This document shows, piece by piece, positions 5,261 through 10,650 of a stretch of 10,650 nucleotides of DNA. Under the pieces are notes generated by a model that was given only the letters and a program-made list of their open reading frames with translations, made no database searches and was not told where the DNA came from. This DNA comes from Candidatus Brocadiaceae bacterium. Its GTDB lineage: Bacteria; Planctomycetota; MHYJ01; JACQXL01; CAKKQI01. The translations under genes and the position numbers were made by a program. Where the stretch lies: contig CAKKQI010000441.1 in NCBI GenBank assembly GCA_919901895.1, positions 1 through 10,650 on the forward strand, in the 5' to 3' direction. Every line of letters begins with the position of its first letter. The first letter of the stretch is position 1.

Positions 5261-5359
5261 TTCAACAATGCGAACAACTGTCGCTCAAGTAATCGGATCA
5301 GAAACGAACTTACGAACCGGAACAACAACGGCTTCCGTCTCGTCCAGGATTCAAAATAA
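5261..5359 (+). repeat. DGR template-repeat (TR)-like segment
   Basis: The frame reads FNNANNCRSSNRIRNE then LTNRNNNGFRLVQDSK and stops at 5357-5359. Ten of the 22 codons from 5264 to 5329 are Asn (eight AAC, two AAT), the signature of a DGR template because adenines are the mutable positions. It encodes the same lectin C-terminus as the variable region at 3756-3858 and shares its 3' anchor CGTCCAGGATT. The 5' side looks damaged: GTGCCT..ATCGTTCAAC (5251-5266) fits an ancestral V-P-R-G-G-S-F-N with about 8 bp removed. The frame stays open upstream to 5186 (ATG at 5249), but no Shine-Dalgarno or family N-terminus is present, so it is unlikely to be a gene. It lies 1.4 kb from the VR, on the same strand, with no reverse transcriptase beside it. 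Confidence 0.68.
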
Positions 5360-5531
5360 GTTATTTTTACACCGTGATCCGATTGTCAATAATTTTTCGC
5401 CAGAGTTCAGTAATTACCTGACCAAATTCACCGTTTTTGTCCCATCTCATCAAACATATTTCTAAATCACCAAAAGTAATTTAAAAATAAACATTGATTT
5501 TCTTTATAAAAAATGATAATTTTATTTCATT

Positions 5532-7460
5532 ATGGCAGAAAATTTCTTACCCCAACTTAACCATCCTTCCGACTTAAAAAAAATCCCGCTGGAAAAATTG
5601 GTTTATCTATCTGAAGAGATTCGTCAGGAGATTATCCGGGTCGTCCATCAAAACGGCGGGCATCTGGGTTCCAATCTCGGGGTCGTTGATCTGACCATTG
5701 CCTTGCATTACATTTTTGATTTTGCGATAGACCGGCTTGTCTGGGATGTGAGCCATCAGTGTTATACGCATAAGATTTTGACCGGACGGAAAGACAAAAT
5801 TGATTCGCTGCGGTTGGAAGGCGGTTTGAGCGGGTTTACCAATAAAAATGAAAGTGAGTATGATGTTTTTACGGCCGGACATGCCGGGACAGCTATTTCC
5901 ACGGCTTTAGGCATTGCCTGCGGCGATAGTATCGCCGGCCGGTCGCGTAAAATTGTGGCGGTCGTGGGTGATGGGGCGATGACCTGCGGAATGAGCTGGG
6001 AAGCCCTGAACCATTGCGGCGGTCTTAAAAAAGATATGCTGGTGATTCTGAATGATAATAAAATGTCTATCTCGCACACCATCGGGGCAATGGCCAATTA
6101 TTTAAATAAACTTCGGATGACCCATCTTTATACGGATATTAAAAAAGAAGTGTACGGGCTGCTGGACCGCTTGCCGGTGGTGGGACATCAGGTCGAACGC
6201 GCTCTTGACCATGTCCGGGCGGCCGCCGTCGCGACGATGGGCGGATTCATTTTTGAAGAATTGGGATTCGCTTATTACGGGCCACTTGATGGACATAACA
6301 TTCCCTTGCTGGTTCATACTATTCAGGAAATTCAGCGTTTCAAAAAACCGGTTATCTTACATATTATTACCGACAAAGGCCGGGGGTCGGCTGATGCCTT
6401 GAATGACCCTTACCGGTTTCACGGAATTGGGCCGGGTAAAACTAAAGTTGATAAAGTCCGCGAAGAATTAACTAAAACAGACGGATTAAGTTACACCGAT
6501 ATTTTCGGGCGGGCGATGACCGAGTTAGCCGGCCATAATGATAAAATCGTGGCGATTACCGCCGCGATGCCGGATGGGACCGGACTGGTTGATTTTGCTA
6601 ACAAATTTCCCCATCGTTATTTTGATGTTGGTATTTGCGAACAGCACGCGGTCGGCTTATCGGCCGGTCTGGCCAACGCCGGTCTTAAACCGGTCGCGGC
6701 GATTTATTCAACTTTTTTACAGCGGGCTTTTGACCAGTTGTTCCACGAAGTGGCGCTGCAATCTAGTAATGTTATTTTTATGATGGACCGGGCCGGATTG
6801 GTCGGAGCAGACGGTCCAACCCACCATGGCGTTTTTGATATTACTTATACCAGAACTTTACCCGGGGTTATTCTGATGTCGCCTAAAGATGGAAGCGAAT
6901 TGGTTAAAATGTTACAATTTGCCTTAACCTTAAAAGGTCCGGTTTTTATTCGTTACCCGCGGGTGAATATCCCGGACCGGTCGGTTCCGGATGTTTCCGC
7001 TCAGTTTGAATTATCTCAGCCGGTTCAGTTAGGCCGGGCTGAGGTTTTGAAGGATGGGCCGGATGGGGCAATCCTGGCTTACGGTTCAATGGTTTATCCG
7101 GCGTTAGCCGCCGCAGAAAAATTATCTAACGAAGAAGGAATGAACCTGACCGTAATCAACGCGCGGTTCGCTAAACCATTAGATGAAACACTAATTAACC
7201 GTCTGGTTCAAGAGCAACCATTTATTATTACCGTTGAAGAACATTCTTTGCAAGGAGGGTTCGGTTCAGCCGTGTTGGAATATGTGAACCAGAATAAACC
7301 TCAGTTAAATAGCCGGCCGATTATCTGTCTGGGAATACCGGATAAGTTTATCCAGCACGGTTTACGGGATAATTTGTTAAAAAAATTAGGGCTTGATGTT
7401 GACGGTATTGCCGCAACGGCGAGAAATCTGAAAAATAAGGTGCACTTAAAAATTTTATAA
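5532..7460 (+). CDS. dxs: 1-deoxy-D-xylulose-5-phosphate synthase
   Basis: This is the first enzyme of the MEP pathway: a cytoplasmic, thiamine-diphosphate-dependent condensation of pyruvate and glyceraldehyde 3-phosphate to DXP. The 642 residues match the usual length. The TPP/Mg motif runs from GDGAM (146-150) to NDN (174-176). Other landmarks are WDVSHQCYTHKILTGR (71-86), GPLDGHN (250-256), the catalytic Glu E370 in ICEQHAVG, and DRAGLVGADGPTHHG (419-433). The C-terminal transketolase domain is complete. It supplies IPP/DMAPP for IspA, and the two genes are often adjacent; here accessory DNA separates them. No Shine-Dalgarno precedes the ATG. A weak candidate promoter (TTGATT 5494-5499, GATAAT 5515-5520, 15-bp spacer) would give a very short leader. 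The region 5360-5531 otherwise shows nothing recognisable. Confidence 0.95.
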   Translation: MAENFLPQLNHPSDLKKIPLEKLVYLSEEIRQEIIRVVHQNGGHLGSNLGVVDLTIALHYIFDFAIDRLVWDVSHQCYTHKILTGRKDKIDSLRLEGGLSGFTNKNESEYDVFTAGHAGTAISTALGIACGDSIAGRSRKIVAVVGDGAMTCGMSWEALNHCGGLKKDMLVILNDNKMSISHTIGAMANYLNKLRMTHLYTDIKKEVYGLLDRLPVVGHQVERALDHVRAAAVATMGGFIFEELGFAYYGPLDGHNIPLLVHTIQEIQRFKKPVILHIITDKGRGSADALNDPYRFHGIGPGKTKVDKVREELTKTDGLSYTDIFGRAMTELAGHNDKIVAITAAMPDGTGLVDFANKFPHRYFDVGICEQHAVGLSAGLANAGLKPVAAIYSTFLQRAFDQLFHEVALQSSNVIFMMDRAGLVGADGPTHHGVFDITYTRTLPGVILMSPKDGSELVKMLQFALTLKGPVFIRYPRVNIPDRSVPDVSAQFELSQPVQLGRAEVLKDGPDGAILAYGSMVYPALAAAEKLSNEEGMNLTVINARFAKPLDETLINRLVQEQPFIITVEEHSLQGGFGSAVLEYVNQNKPQLNSRPIICLGIPDKFIQHGLRDNLLKKLGLDVDGIAATARNLKNKVHLKIL

Positions 7461-7466
7461 AAGGAG
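7461..7466 (+). promoter_or_regulatory. Shine-Dalgarno displaced from the nadK start
   Basis: AAGGAG begins immediately after the dxs stop and has no start codon at a workable distance. The nearest downstream gene, nadK, starts 75 bases later, beyond a dispersed repeat. The simplest reading is that the repeat inserted between this site and the nadK start. Confidence 0.5.
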
Positions 7467-7473
7467 ATTAACT

Positions 7474-7536
7474 GCTGATTACGCGGATTATATTTAATCA
7501 ATTACACTGATTAAATCTGTGTAATCCGTGGTTAGA
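7474..7536. repeat. Dispersed imperfect-palindrome repeat, copy 2
   Basis: This 63-bp copy has the same ends as 1260-1332: GCTGATTA..CGGATTA on the left and ATCTGTGTAATCCGTGGTTAGA on the right. The arms can fold back (TTTAATCA against TGATTAAA, and CGGATTA against TAATCCG) into one long imperfect hairpin. It lies 5 bases before the nadK ATG and so would form in the nadK leader. Confidence 0.72.
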
Positions 7537-7541
7537 GAATT

Positions 7542-8399
7542 ATGAAAAAAGTAATCATTATCGGCGACAAGCGTAAAACACAGGTGGCGAAAATAATCCA
7601 TGAGTTAGAACCCTGGTTGAGGACGCAGGTAAAAATTATCGGGATTGACTTGGTGAGCCGCTTAAAATTAAGCCAGGCTAAGGCAGATTTGATTATTGTC
7701 CTGGGGGGCGATGGGGCAATCCTTTCCACCGCCCGCCGGTTAGGGCATAACCAGATACCGGTGGTGGGGGTTAATCTGGGTAAATTCGGATTCCTGGCGG
7801 AATATTCGCCGGAAGAACTGAAAGAATCGTTGCAGAAGATGCTTAAGTCCGGCCGCGGCGGGATAAAACCGGCCGGTCGGATGATGATACAGTGTGAAAT
7901 CTGGCGCGGCCGAAAAAGAGCCGGTTCTTTTATCGCGTTAAATGATGTTGTCATTACCAGGGGGACGATCTCGCGGATGATTTACCTGCGTTTGTCAATA
8001 GACGAAAAAGAAATGACCGTTTTTGGGGCCGATGGGGTGGTGATCAGTACGCCGGTTGGTTCCACGGCCCATTCGCTTTCAGCCGGCGGTCCGTTATTGC
8101 ATCCTTCTATTAGGGCTTTAACTATCACGCCTATCTGTGCCCATACGTTGAGTATGCGTCCTCTGGTGATTCCGGCCGACCAGGAAATTAATCTGGAATT
8201 GGAGGCCGAATCCCAGGAAGTGGTTCTGACGGTTGACGGCCAGATTTTTATGTATTTGCATGAAAGTGACCGGATTGTCATCAAAACAGCCCGGGGTGTT
8301 TTTCATCTGCTCGGTTCGGACCGGCGCAGTTTTTACGACACCTTAAGGGAAAAACTATTCTGGGGCGGCCAACCGCATGCGAAAAGATTTATCAATTAG
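7542..8399 (+). CDS. nadK: NAD kinase
   Basis: This is a cytoplasmic ATP- (or polyphosphate-) dependent kinase converting NAD to NADP, which supplies NADPH for the reductive steps of pathways including MEP. The 285-residue product has GGDGAIL (55-61), the NLGKFGFL motif (78-85), NDVVITRG (134-141) and GADGVVISTPVGSTAHSLSAGGP (162-184). The last is the conserved NAD-binding segment. A histidine (H177) replaces the tyrosine usual in GSTAYS. The family's later motif ITPICAHTLSMRPLVIP is also intact. It follows dxs by 81 bases and is probably in the same transcript. The ATG is preceded by GAGAATT rather than a Shine-Dalgarno, while a good one lies 75 bases upstream beyond a repeat, so translation may be reduced or leader-structure dependent. 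Confidence 0.94.
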   Translation: MKKVIIIGDKRKTQVAKIIHELEPWLRTQVKIIGIDLVSRLKLSQAKADLIIVLGGDGAILSTARRLGHNQIPVVGVNLGKFGFLAEYSPEELKESLQKMLKSGRGGIKPAGRMMIQCEIWRGRKRAGSFIALNDVVITRGTISRMIYLRLSIDEKEMTVFGADGVVISTPVGSTAHSLSAGGPLLHPSIRALTITPICAHTLSMRPLVIPADQEINLELEAESQEVVLTVDGQIFMYLHESDRIVIKTARGVFHLLGSDRRSFYDTLREKLFWGGQPHAKRFIN

Positions 8400-8404
8400 A
8401 TAAC

Positions 8405-8512
8405 GTAACTCAAAATCGCCTTTGGCGATAGTTTTGATTCCGAATTCACCCCCACACCAAAACTTTTGGTGTGGTGGTAAACTCTAATCCGCCTGAGGCG
8501 GAGTTGAGTTAC
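8405..8512. other. Hairpin cluster between convergent nadK and hicB; possible terminator region
   Basis: A 9-bp inverted repeat, GTAACTCAA (8405-8413) and TTGAGTTAC (8504-8512), encloses three hairpins. These are ATCGCC/GGCGAT (8415-8429), CCACACCAAAA/TTTTGGTGTGG (8452-8474, the strongest, 11 complementary pairs) and TCCGCC/GGCGGA (8488-8502). A run of nine A residues follows at 8513-8521. The position between convergent genes suits transcript termination, but no stem is directly followed by a T-run on either strand. A small mobile repeat is an equal possibility. Confidence 0.5.
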
Positions 8513-8528
8513 AAAAAAAAACGGGGTT

Positions 8529-8741
8529 TTAGGATAGGTTCTTAGTGTCAGTCAGGTTTTCTAATTCAATTGATGCCTCGGTCACTCCCAGAGCGCACTT
8601 AATGGCTTTTTTGATTTGCGCCTGCACCTCTTCCATGCTTTTTCCTTGAGCCCGGCAGTTGTTGAGTTCAGGCGCCGAGGCGATATAATTGCCGCAGCAA
8701 TCTTTTTCTATAATTATCTTAAAATCTTTGTGTTCTTTCAT
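8529..8741 (-). CDS. HicB-like antitoxin-type protein, orphan
   Basis: The product (70 residues from the ATG at 8741) has the HicB/UPF0150 partial RNase-H-like fold pattern: FKIIIEKDCCGNYIASAPELNNCRAQGKS followed by the helix MEEVQAQIKKAIKCALG. This protein would act as the antidote in a HicAB toxin-antitoxin pair. No HicA-like double-stranded-RNA-binding toxin lies on either side, and no C-terminal DNA-binding domain is present. The frame is open further upstream to 8804, but that segment overlaps the promoter and does not look like the family, so the later ATG is chosen. There is no clear Shine-Dalgarno. A divergent gene starts 161 bases away. Confidence 0.75.
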   Translation of the reverse strand: MKEHKDFKIIIEKDCCGNYIASAPELNNCRAQGKSMEEVQAQIKKAIKCALGVTEASIELENLTDTKNLS

Positions 8742-8776
8742 ATTTATGCCGATACGACATAGTTTTTGAATATAAT

Positions 8777-8804
8777 ATAATACCTGATGAGAAGAAAATG
8801 TCAA
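8777..8804 (-). promoter_or_regulatory. Promoter of the HicB-like gene
   Basis: On the minus strand, TTGACA (8804-8799), a 16-bp spacer and TATTAT (8782-8777, one mismatch). The predicted start is near 8770, about 29 bases before the ATG. Its -35 lies 27 bases from the -35 of the divergent promoter. Confidence 0.6.
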
Positions 8805-8831
8805 TCAAATTTATCAACTGAAATAAAAATA

Positions 8832-8860
8832 TTGACAATGGTTTTAGCGGATGCTATAAA
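8832..8860 (+). promoter_or_regulatory. Promoter of the membrane-protein gene
   Basis: A perfect -35 TTGACA (8832-8837), a 17-bp spacer and TATAAA (8855-8860), with TGC just upstream forming an extended -10. The start would be near 8867, followed by a leader containing GGGAGG (8887-8892) 10 bases before the ATG at 8903. Confidence 0.7.
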
Positions 8861-8902
8861 AAGAAAAGGAAGAACAATATTTTTTCGGGAGGTTGGAGAA
8901 AT

Positions 8903-9493
8903 ATGACAGAATCTTCCAAACAAAAATTTAGTTGGGCGGGATTGTTGATTGCTCTGGGAATAGCCGGTTATTTTACCATTTGTATCGGGACTCTTTATTA
9001 CCTTACCGGAGATGCTCTTGGTGTTCAGCATAGTTTTAAGGGCATTGTAGTAGGAACACTGATTGGGCTGGGCGTTCTGCTAATCCTGGGAGTTTTCGGG
9101 GAAATGCCCAAGAAATTGTTTTCTTCTGCTCGTATTCAGGCGTGCTGGGATGTGGCTAAGCATGTTTTTCTCCTCGGCGTGGTCGCGCTGTTTGGTTATC
9201 TTTATTTTATTCCAACACTGCAGCATAAATCCGCTACCTTTTATACGGGTGAGCCGGAAGCTACCTATAAGGTTACTTATACTGATGGCAAAGAAGAAAT
9301 CAAAACGGGTGGTCAGATGGGACAGGAAAAATGGGGCTATACTGTCGGGCTTTATTTTTCGATTTGTTTGGTAATAGGCGGTCTTTCTTTAAGTTTTTTA
9401 GCGCGTAATCTCTGGAGGTTTAAAAACGCAAATTCATCAACGCCGTTTTCTTCAAAGGAAAACGAGGCGGACAGTCTTAATAAGCAAGAATAA
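8903..9493 (+). CDS. Four-helix integral membrane protein of unknown function
   Basis: I do not recognise the family. The 196-residue product has four hydrophobic segments at about 11-34, 46-66, 85-104 and 146-168. Between segments 3 and 4 is a soluble loop of about 40 residues (HKSATFYTGEPEATYKVTYTDGKEEIKTGG) with beta-strand character. The C-terminal tail after 170 is polar and probably cytoplasmic (RFKNANSSTPFSSKENEAD). Positively charged residues next to helices 1 and 4 suit an N-in, C-in topology with the loop outside. It has a good promoter (8832-8860) and Shine-Dalgarno. The PEBP lipoprotein gene follows after 18 bases, so they probably share a transcript. Confidence 0.75.
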   Translation: MTESSKQKFSWAGLLIALGIAGYFTICIGTLYYLTGDALGVQHSFKGIVVGTLIGLGVLLILGVFGEMPKKLFSSARIQACWDVAKHVFLLGVVALFGYLYFIPTLQHKSATFYTGEPEATYKVTYTDGKEEIKTGGQMGQEKWGYTVGLYFSICLVIGGLSLSFLARNLWRFKNANSSTPFSSKENEADSLNKQE

Positions 9494-9511
9494 AAGTATC
9501 GTTGTTTCTCT

Positions 9512-10198
9512 ATGAAAAAGATAATATTTTTGTTGGCCCCGATATTAGCGGGGCTGGTAGTGACCTTGTTTATTTTTGGTTGCGGAGAGCGCCAACCGGA
9601 TAAAAAAGATGGCGTGGATAGTTCCAGTATTGCAAAAGAGGGGGGGGGGATTATGACTACCTTTACCGTAACGAGTTCAGCGTTTCAAAATGGTCAAAAG
9701 ATTCCGATTCAATATACCGGTGAGGACCAGGACATTTCTCCGCAGATTTCCTGGAATAAAATAACCGGGGCGCAATCGTATGTTTTAATCTGCGATGACC
9801 CGGATGCCTCGCGAACCGAACCTTGGGTTCATTGGGTGATTTTTAATATCCCGGCCAGTCTTTCCGGATTGCCGGAAAATGCGGAGCGAAGCGGAGTCCC
9901 GACCCCCGCCTGTGCTGGCGGGATAAACTCCGCGTCGGGGTGGGAAAAAACCGGGAAACCATCCCGCCTGGGCGGGACCGCCGGGGCGATTCAGGGTAAA
10001 AATGATTCCGGTAAAATCGGCTATGCCGGTCCAATGCCGCCTAAAGGTCACGGGTTACACCACTACCATTTTAAAGTTTATGCCCTGGATACGATGCTGG
10101 ACCTGAAAGAAGGGTCGACCAAGTCTGATGTGGAAAAAGCAATGAAAGGCCATATTGTGGCTCAGGGCGAATTGACTGGTACCTACGAGCGGAAATAA
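9512..10198 (+). CDS. PEBP (YbhB/YbcL, Raf-kinase-inhibitor-like) family lipoprotein
   Basis: This family binds small anionic ligands or phospholipid headgroups; the bacterial role is not settled. The 228-residue product begins with a lipoprotein signal, LFIFGC (Cys24), then a linker and the PEBP fold from about residue 48. Conserved segments are YTGEDQDISPQISW (68-81), DDPDAS (95-100), PWVHWVIFNIP (104-114) and GPMPPKGHGLHHYHFKVYALD (173-193). Residues about 124-155 are extra relative to relatives and are encoded by a palindromic repeat. A run of ten G residues (9640-9649) lies between signal and domain. It is followed at once by ATG 9653, which could start a shorter, cytoplasmic form. The start at 9512 has no Shine-Dalgarno and sits 18 bases after the membrane-protein gene. 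Confidence 0.88.
   Translation: MKKIIFLLAPILAGLVVTLFIFGCGERQPDKKDGVDSSSIAKEGGGIMTTFTVTSSAFQNGQKIPIQYTGEDQDISPQISWNKITGAQSYVLICDDPDASRTEPWVHWVIFNIPASLSGLPENAERSGVPTPACAGGINSASGWEKTGKPSRLGGTAGAIQGKNDSGKIGYAGPMPPKGHGLHHYHFKVYALDTMLDLKEGSTKSDVEKAMKGHIVAQGELTGTYERK
9640..9649 (+). repeat. G10 homopolymer tract in the PEBP gene
   Basis: Ten consecutive G residues encode the Gly run in KEGGGIM, directly before ATG 9653. Such tracts slip readily in replication. A one-base change would uncouple the lipoprotein signal from the domain but leave the internal start usable, with the G-run itself acting as a purine-rich ribosome site. Confidence 0.8.
9881..9976 (+). repeat. In-frame palindromic element inside the PEBP gene
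   Basis: The 96-bp segment begins GCGGAGCGAAGCGGAGTCCC. It contains ACTCCGC (about 9926-9932), the inverted partner of GCGGAGT (9891-9897), and two hairpins: CCCGCC/GGCGGG (9905-9922) and TCCCGCC/GGCGGGA (about 9961-9976). It encodes about 32 residues between GLPEN and TAGAIQGKN, where relatives have a much shorter loop. The frame is kept open throughout. Confidence 0.7.
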
Positions 10199-10223
10199 TT
10201 ATAAATTACCATTCTGATATATT

Positions 10224-10650
10224 ATGGCGATAAGCAAATCTAAACTCTCTTTCGTCAAGCCAAGGGTAGCGTGCTCGGTCAATAAACCGAAGTTGTCAAA
10301 GAATAAATCAGCCATTCGGCCGGCCGGCCCAACTCCGTTAAGCGGCGATTACGACTTCTTGAAATTAGTTTTTGAGAATATGCCGGTGGCGATTGCGGTT
10401 GTTGATGAAAGCCGAAAAGTTCGTTTTATTAACAAAGGAATTGAGAACATCTTCGGGGTTAAAGAAGAAGAAGTCCTGACCAAAAAATGGGGGGATGGCC
10501 TCCGCTGCCTTCATTCCTCTGAGGATCCGCGCGGTTGCGGGTTTAGCCACTCCTGTCAACACTGCTTAGTTAAAAATACGGTGGAAGACGCTTTCAGGGG
10601 TAACCAGCCGCATCATTATCAAGAAGGAACATTTACTTTTATCATTAAAA
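10224..10650 (+). CDS. PAS-domain sensor protein, N-terminal part (runs off the window)
   Basis: The open frame from ATG 10224 continues past the end of the window (142 residues seen). After a basic, low-complexity N-terminus (about 1-45), a PAS domain starts at YDFLKLVFENMPVAIAVVDE (about 48-67), with VRFINKGIENIFGVKEEE (about 71-88). It then has a cysteine cluster: C-x10-C-x5-C-x2-C within RCLHSSEDPRGCGFSHSCQHC. Cysteine clusters like this recur in PAS domains of bacterial histidine kinases and sigma-54 activators and may bind metal or sense redox state; that is inference. The output domain lies outside the window. The ATG is preceded by ATATATT, with no Shine-Dalgarno. Confidence 0.78.
   Translation, partial: MAISKSKLSFVKPRVACSVNKPKLSKNKSAIRPAGPTPLSGDYDFLKLVFENMPVAIAVVDESRKVRFINKGIENIFGVKEEEVLTKKWGDGLRCLHSSEDPRGCGFSHSCQHCLVKNTVEDAFRGNQPHHYQEGTFTFIIK

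Noticed and set aside
5268..5465. 65-residue frame on the + strand overlapping the TR-like segment
   Set aside because: Out of phase with the lectin reading (FNNANNCRSS), low-complexity threonine/serine content, no ribosome site, no family match.
8742..8804. Extended N-terminus of the HicB-like protein (start at 8804)
   Set aside because: The extra 21 residues do not fit the family and overlap a well-formed minus-strand promoter.
1..10650. CRISPR array
   Set aside because: Repeats found are few, of unequal length and spacing, and lie in different genes or gaps.

Overview
The window appears to come from the chromosome of an uncultured, Gram-negative-type bacterium that makes isoprenoids by the MEP (DXP) pathway. 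Lipoprotein signal peptides, start codons mostly without a Shine-Dalgarno, many small palindromic repeats and formylglycine-generating-enzyme-like lectin proteins would suit a Planctomycetota or Omnitrophota-type lineage, but the phylum cannot be fixed from this sequence.

Layout. A housekeeping cluster on the + strand (xseB, ispA, then dxs and nadK) is interrupted between ispA and dxs by about 4.3 kb of accessory DNA (roughly 1214-5531). The accessory block holds: a DUF4143-type AAA ATPase behind a consensus promoter; a 103-bp MITE-like element; a lipoprotein gene with a C-terminal lectin-like domain, broken by three +1 shifts; a broken avd gene; a second diversified lectin C-terminus; a DUF4258/YgiT-type toxin-antitoxin pair; and an asparagine-codon-rich segment that looks like a template repeat. 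Downstream of nadK come a hairpin cluster, an orphan HicB-like gene on the minus strand, a four-helix membrane protein, a lipoprotein of the PEBP (YbhB/YbcL) family and the start of a PAS-domain sensor.

Main result. Positions 2803-5359 read as the remains of a diversity-generating retroelement (DGR). There is a surface lipoprotein target with a C-terminal variable region, an avd accessory gene carrying an internal deletion and a nonsense codon, and a TR-like segment with 10 Asn codons out of 22. In a hand alignment over 48 bases, 14 of 19 template adenines differ in the variable region but only 5 of 29 other bases do. No reverse transcriptase is in the window; a toxin-antitoxin module lies where one might be expected. 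The system is therefore either dead or dependent on a reverse transcriptase elsewhere.

Second result. A short repeat (consensus CGGAGYGAARYGGAGTCCC) lies inside three coding regions, ispA, the lectin target and the PEBP gene, in three different reading frames. This resembles in-frame palindromic elements such as the Rickettsia RPEs. The PEBP gene also has a G10 tract between its lipoprotein signal and a possible internal start. A 73/63-bp dispersed repeat occurs in two copies, one lying between a Shine-Dalgarno and the nadK start.
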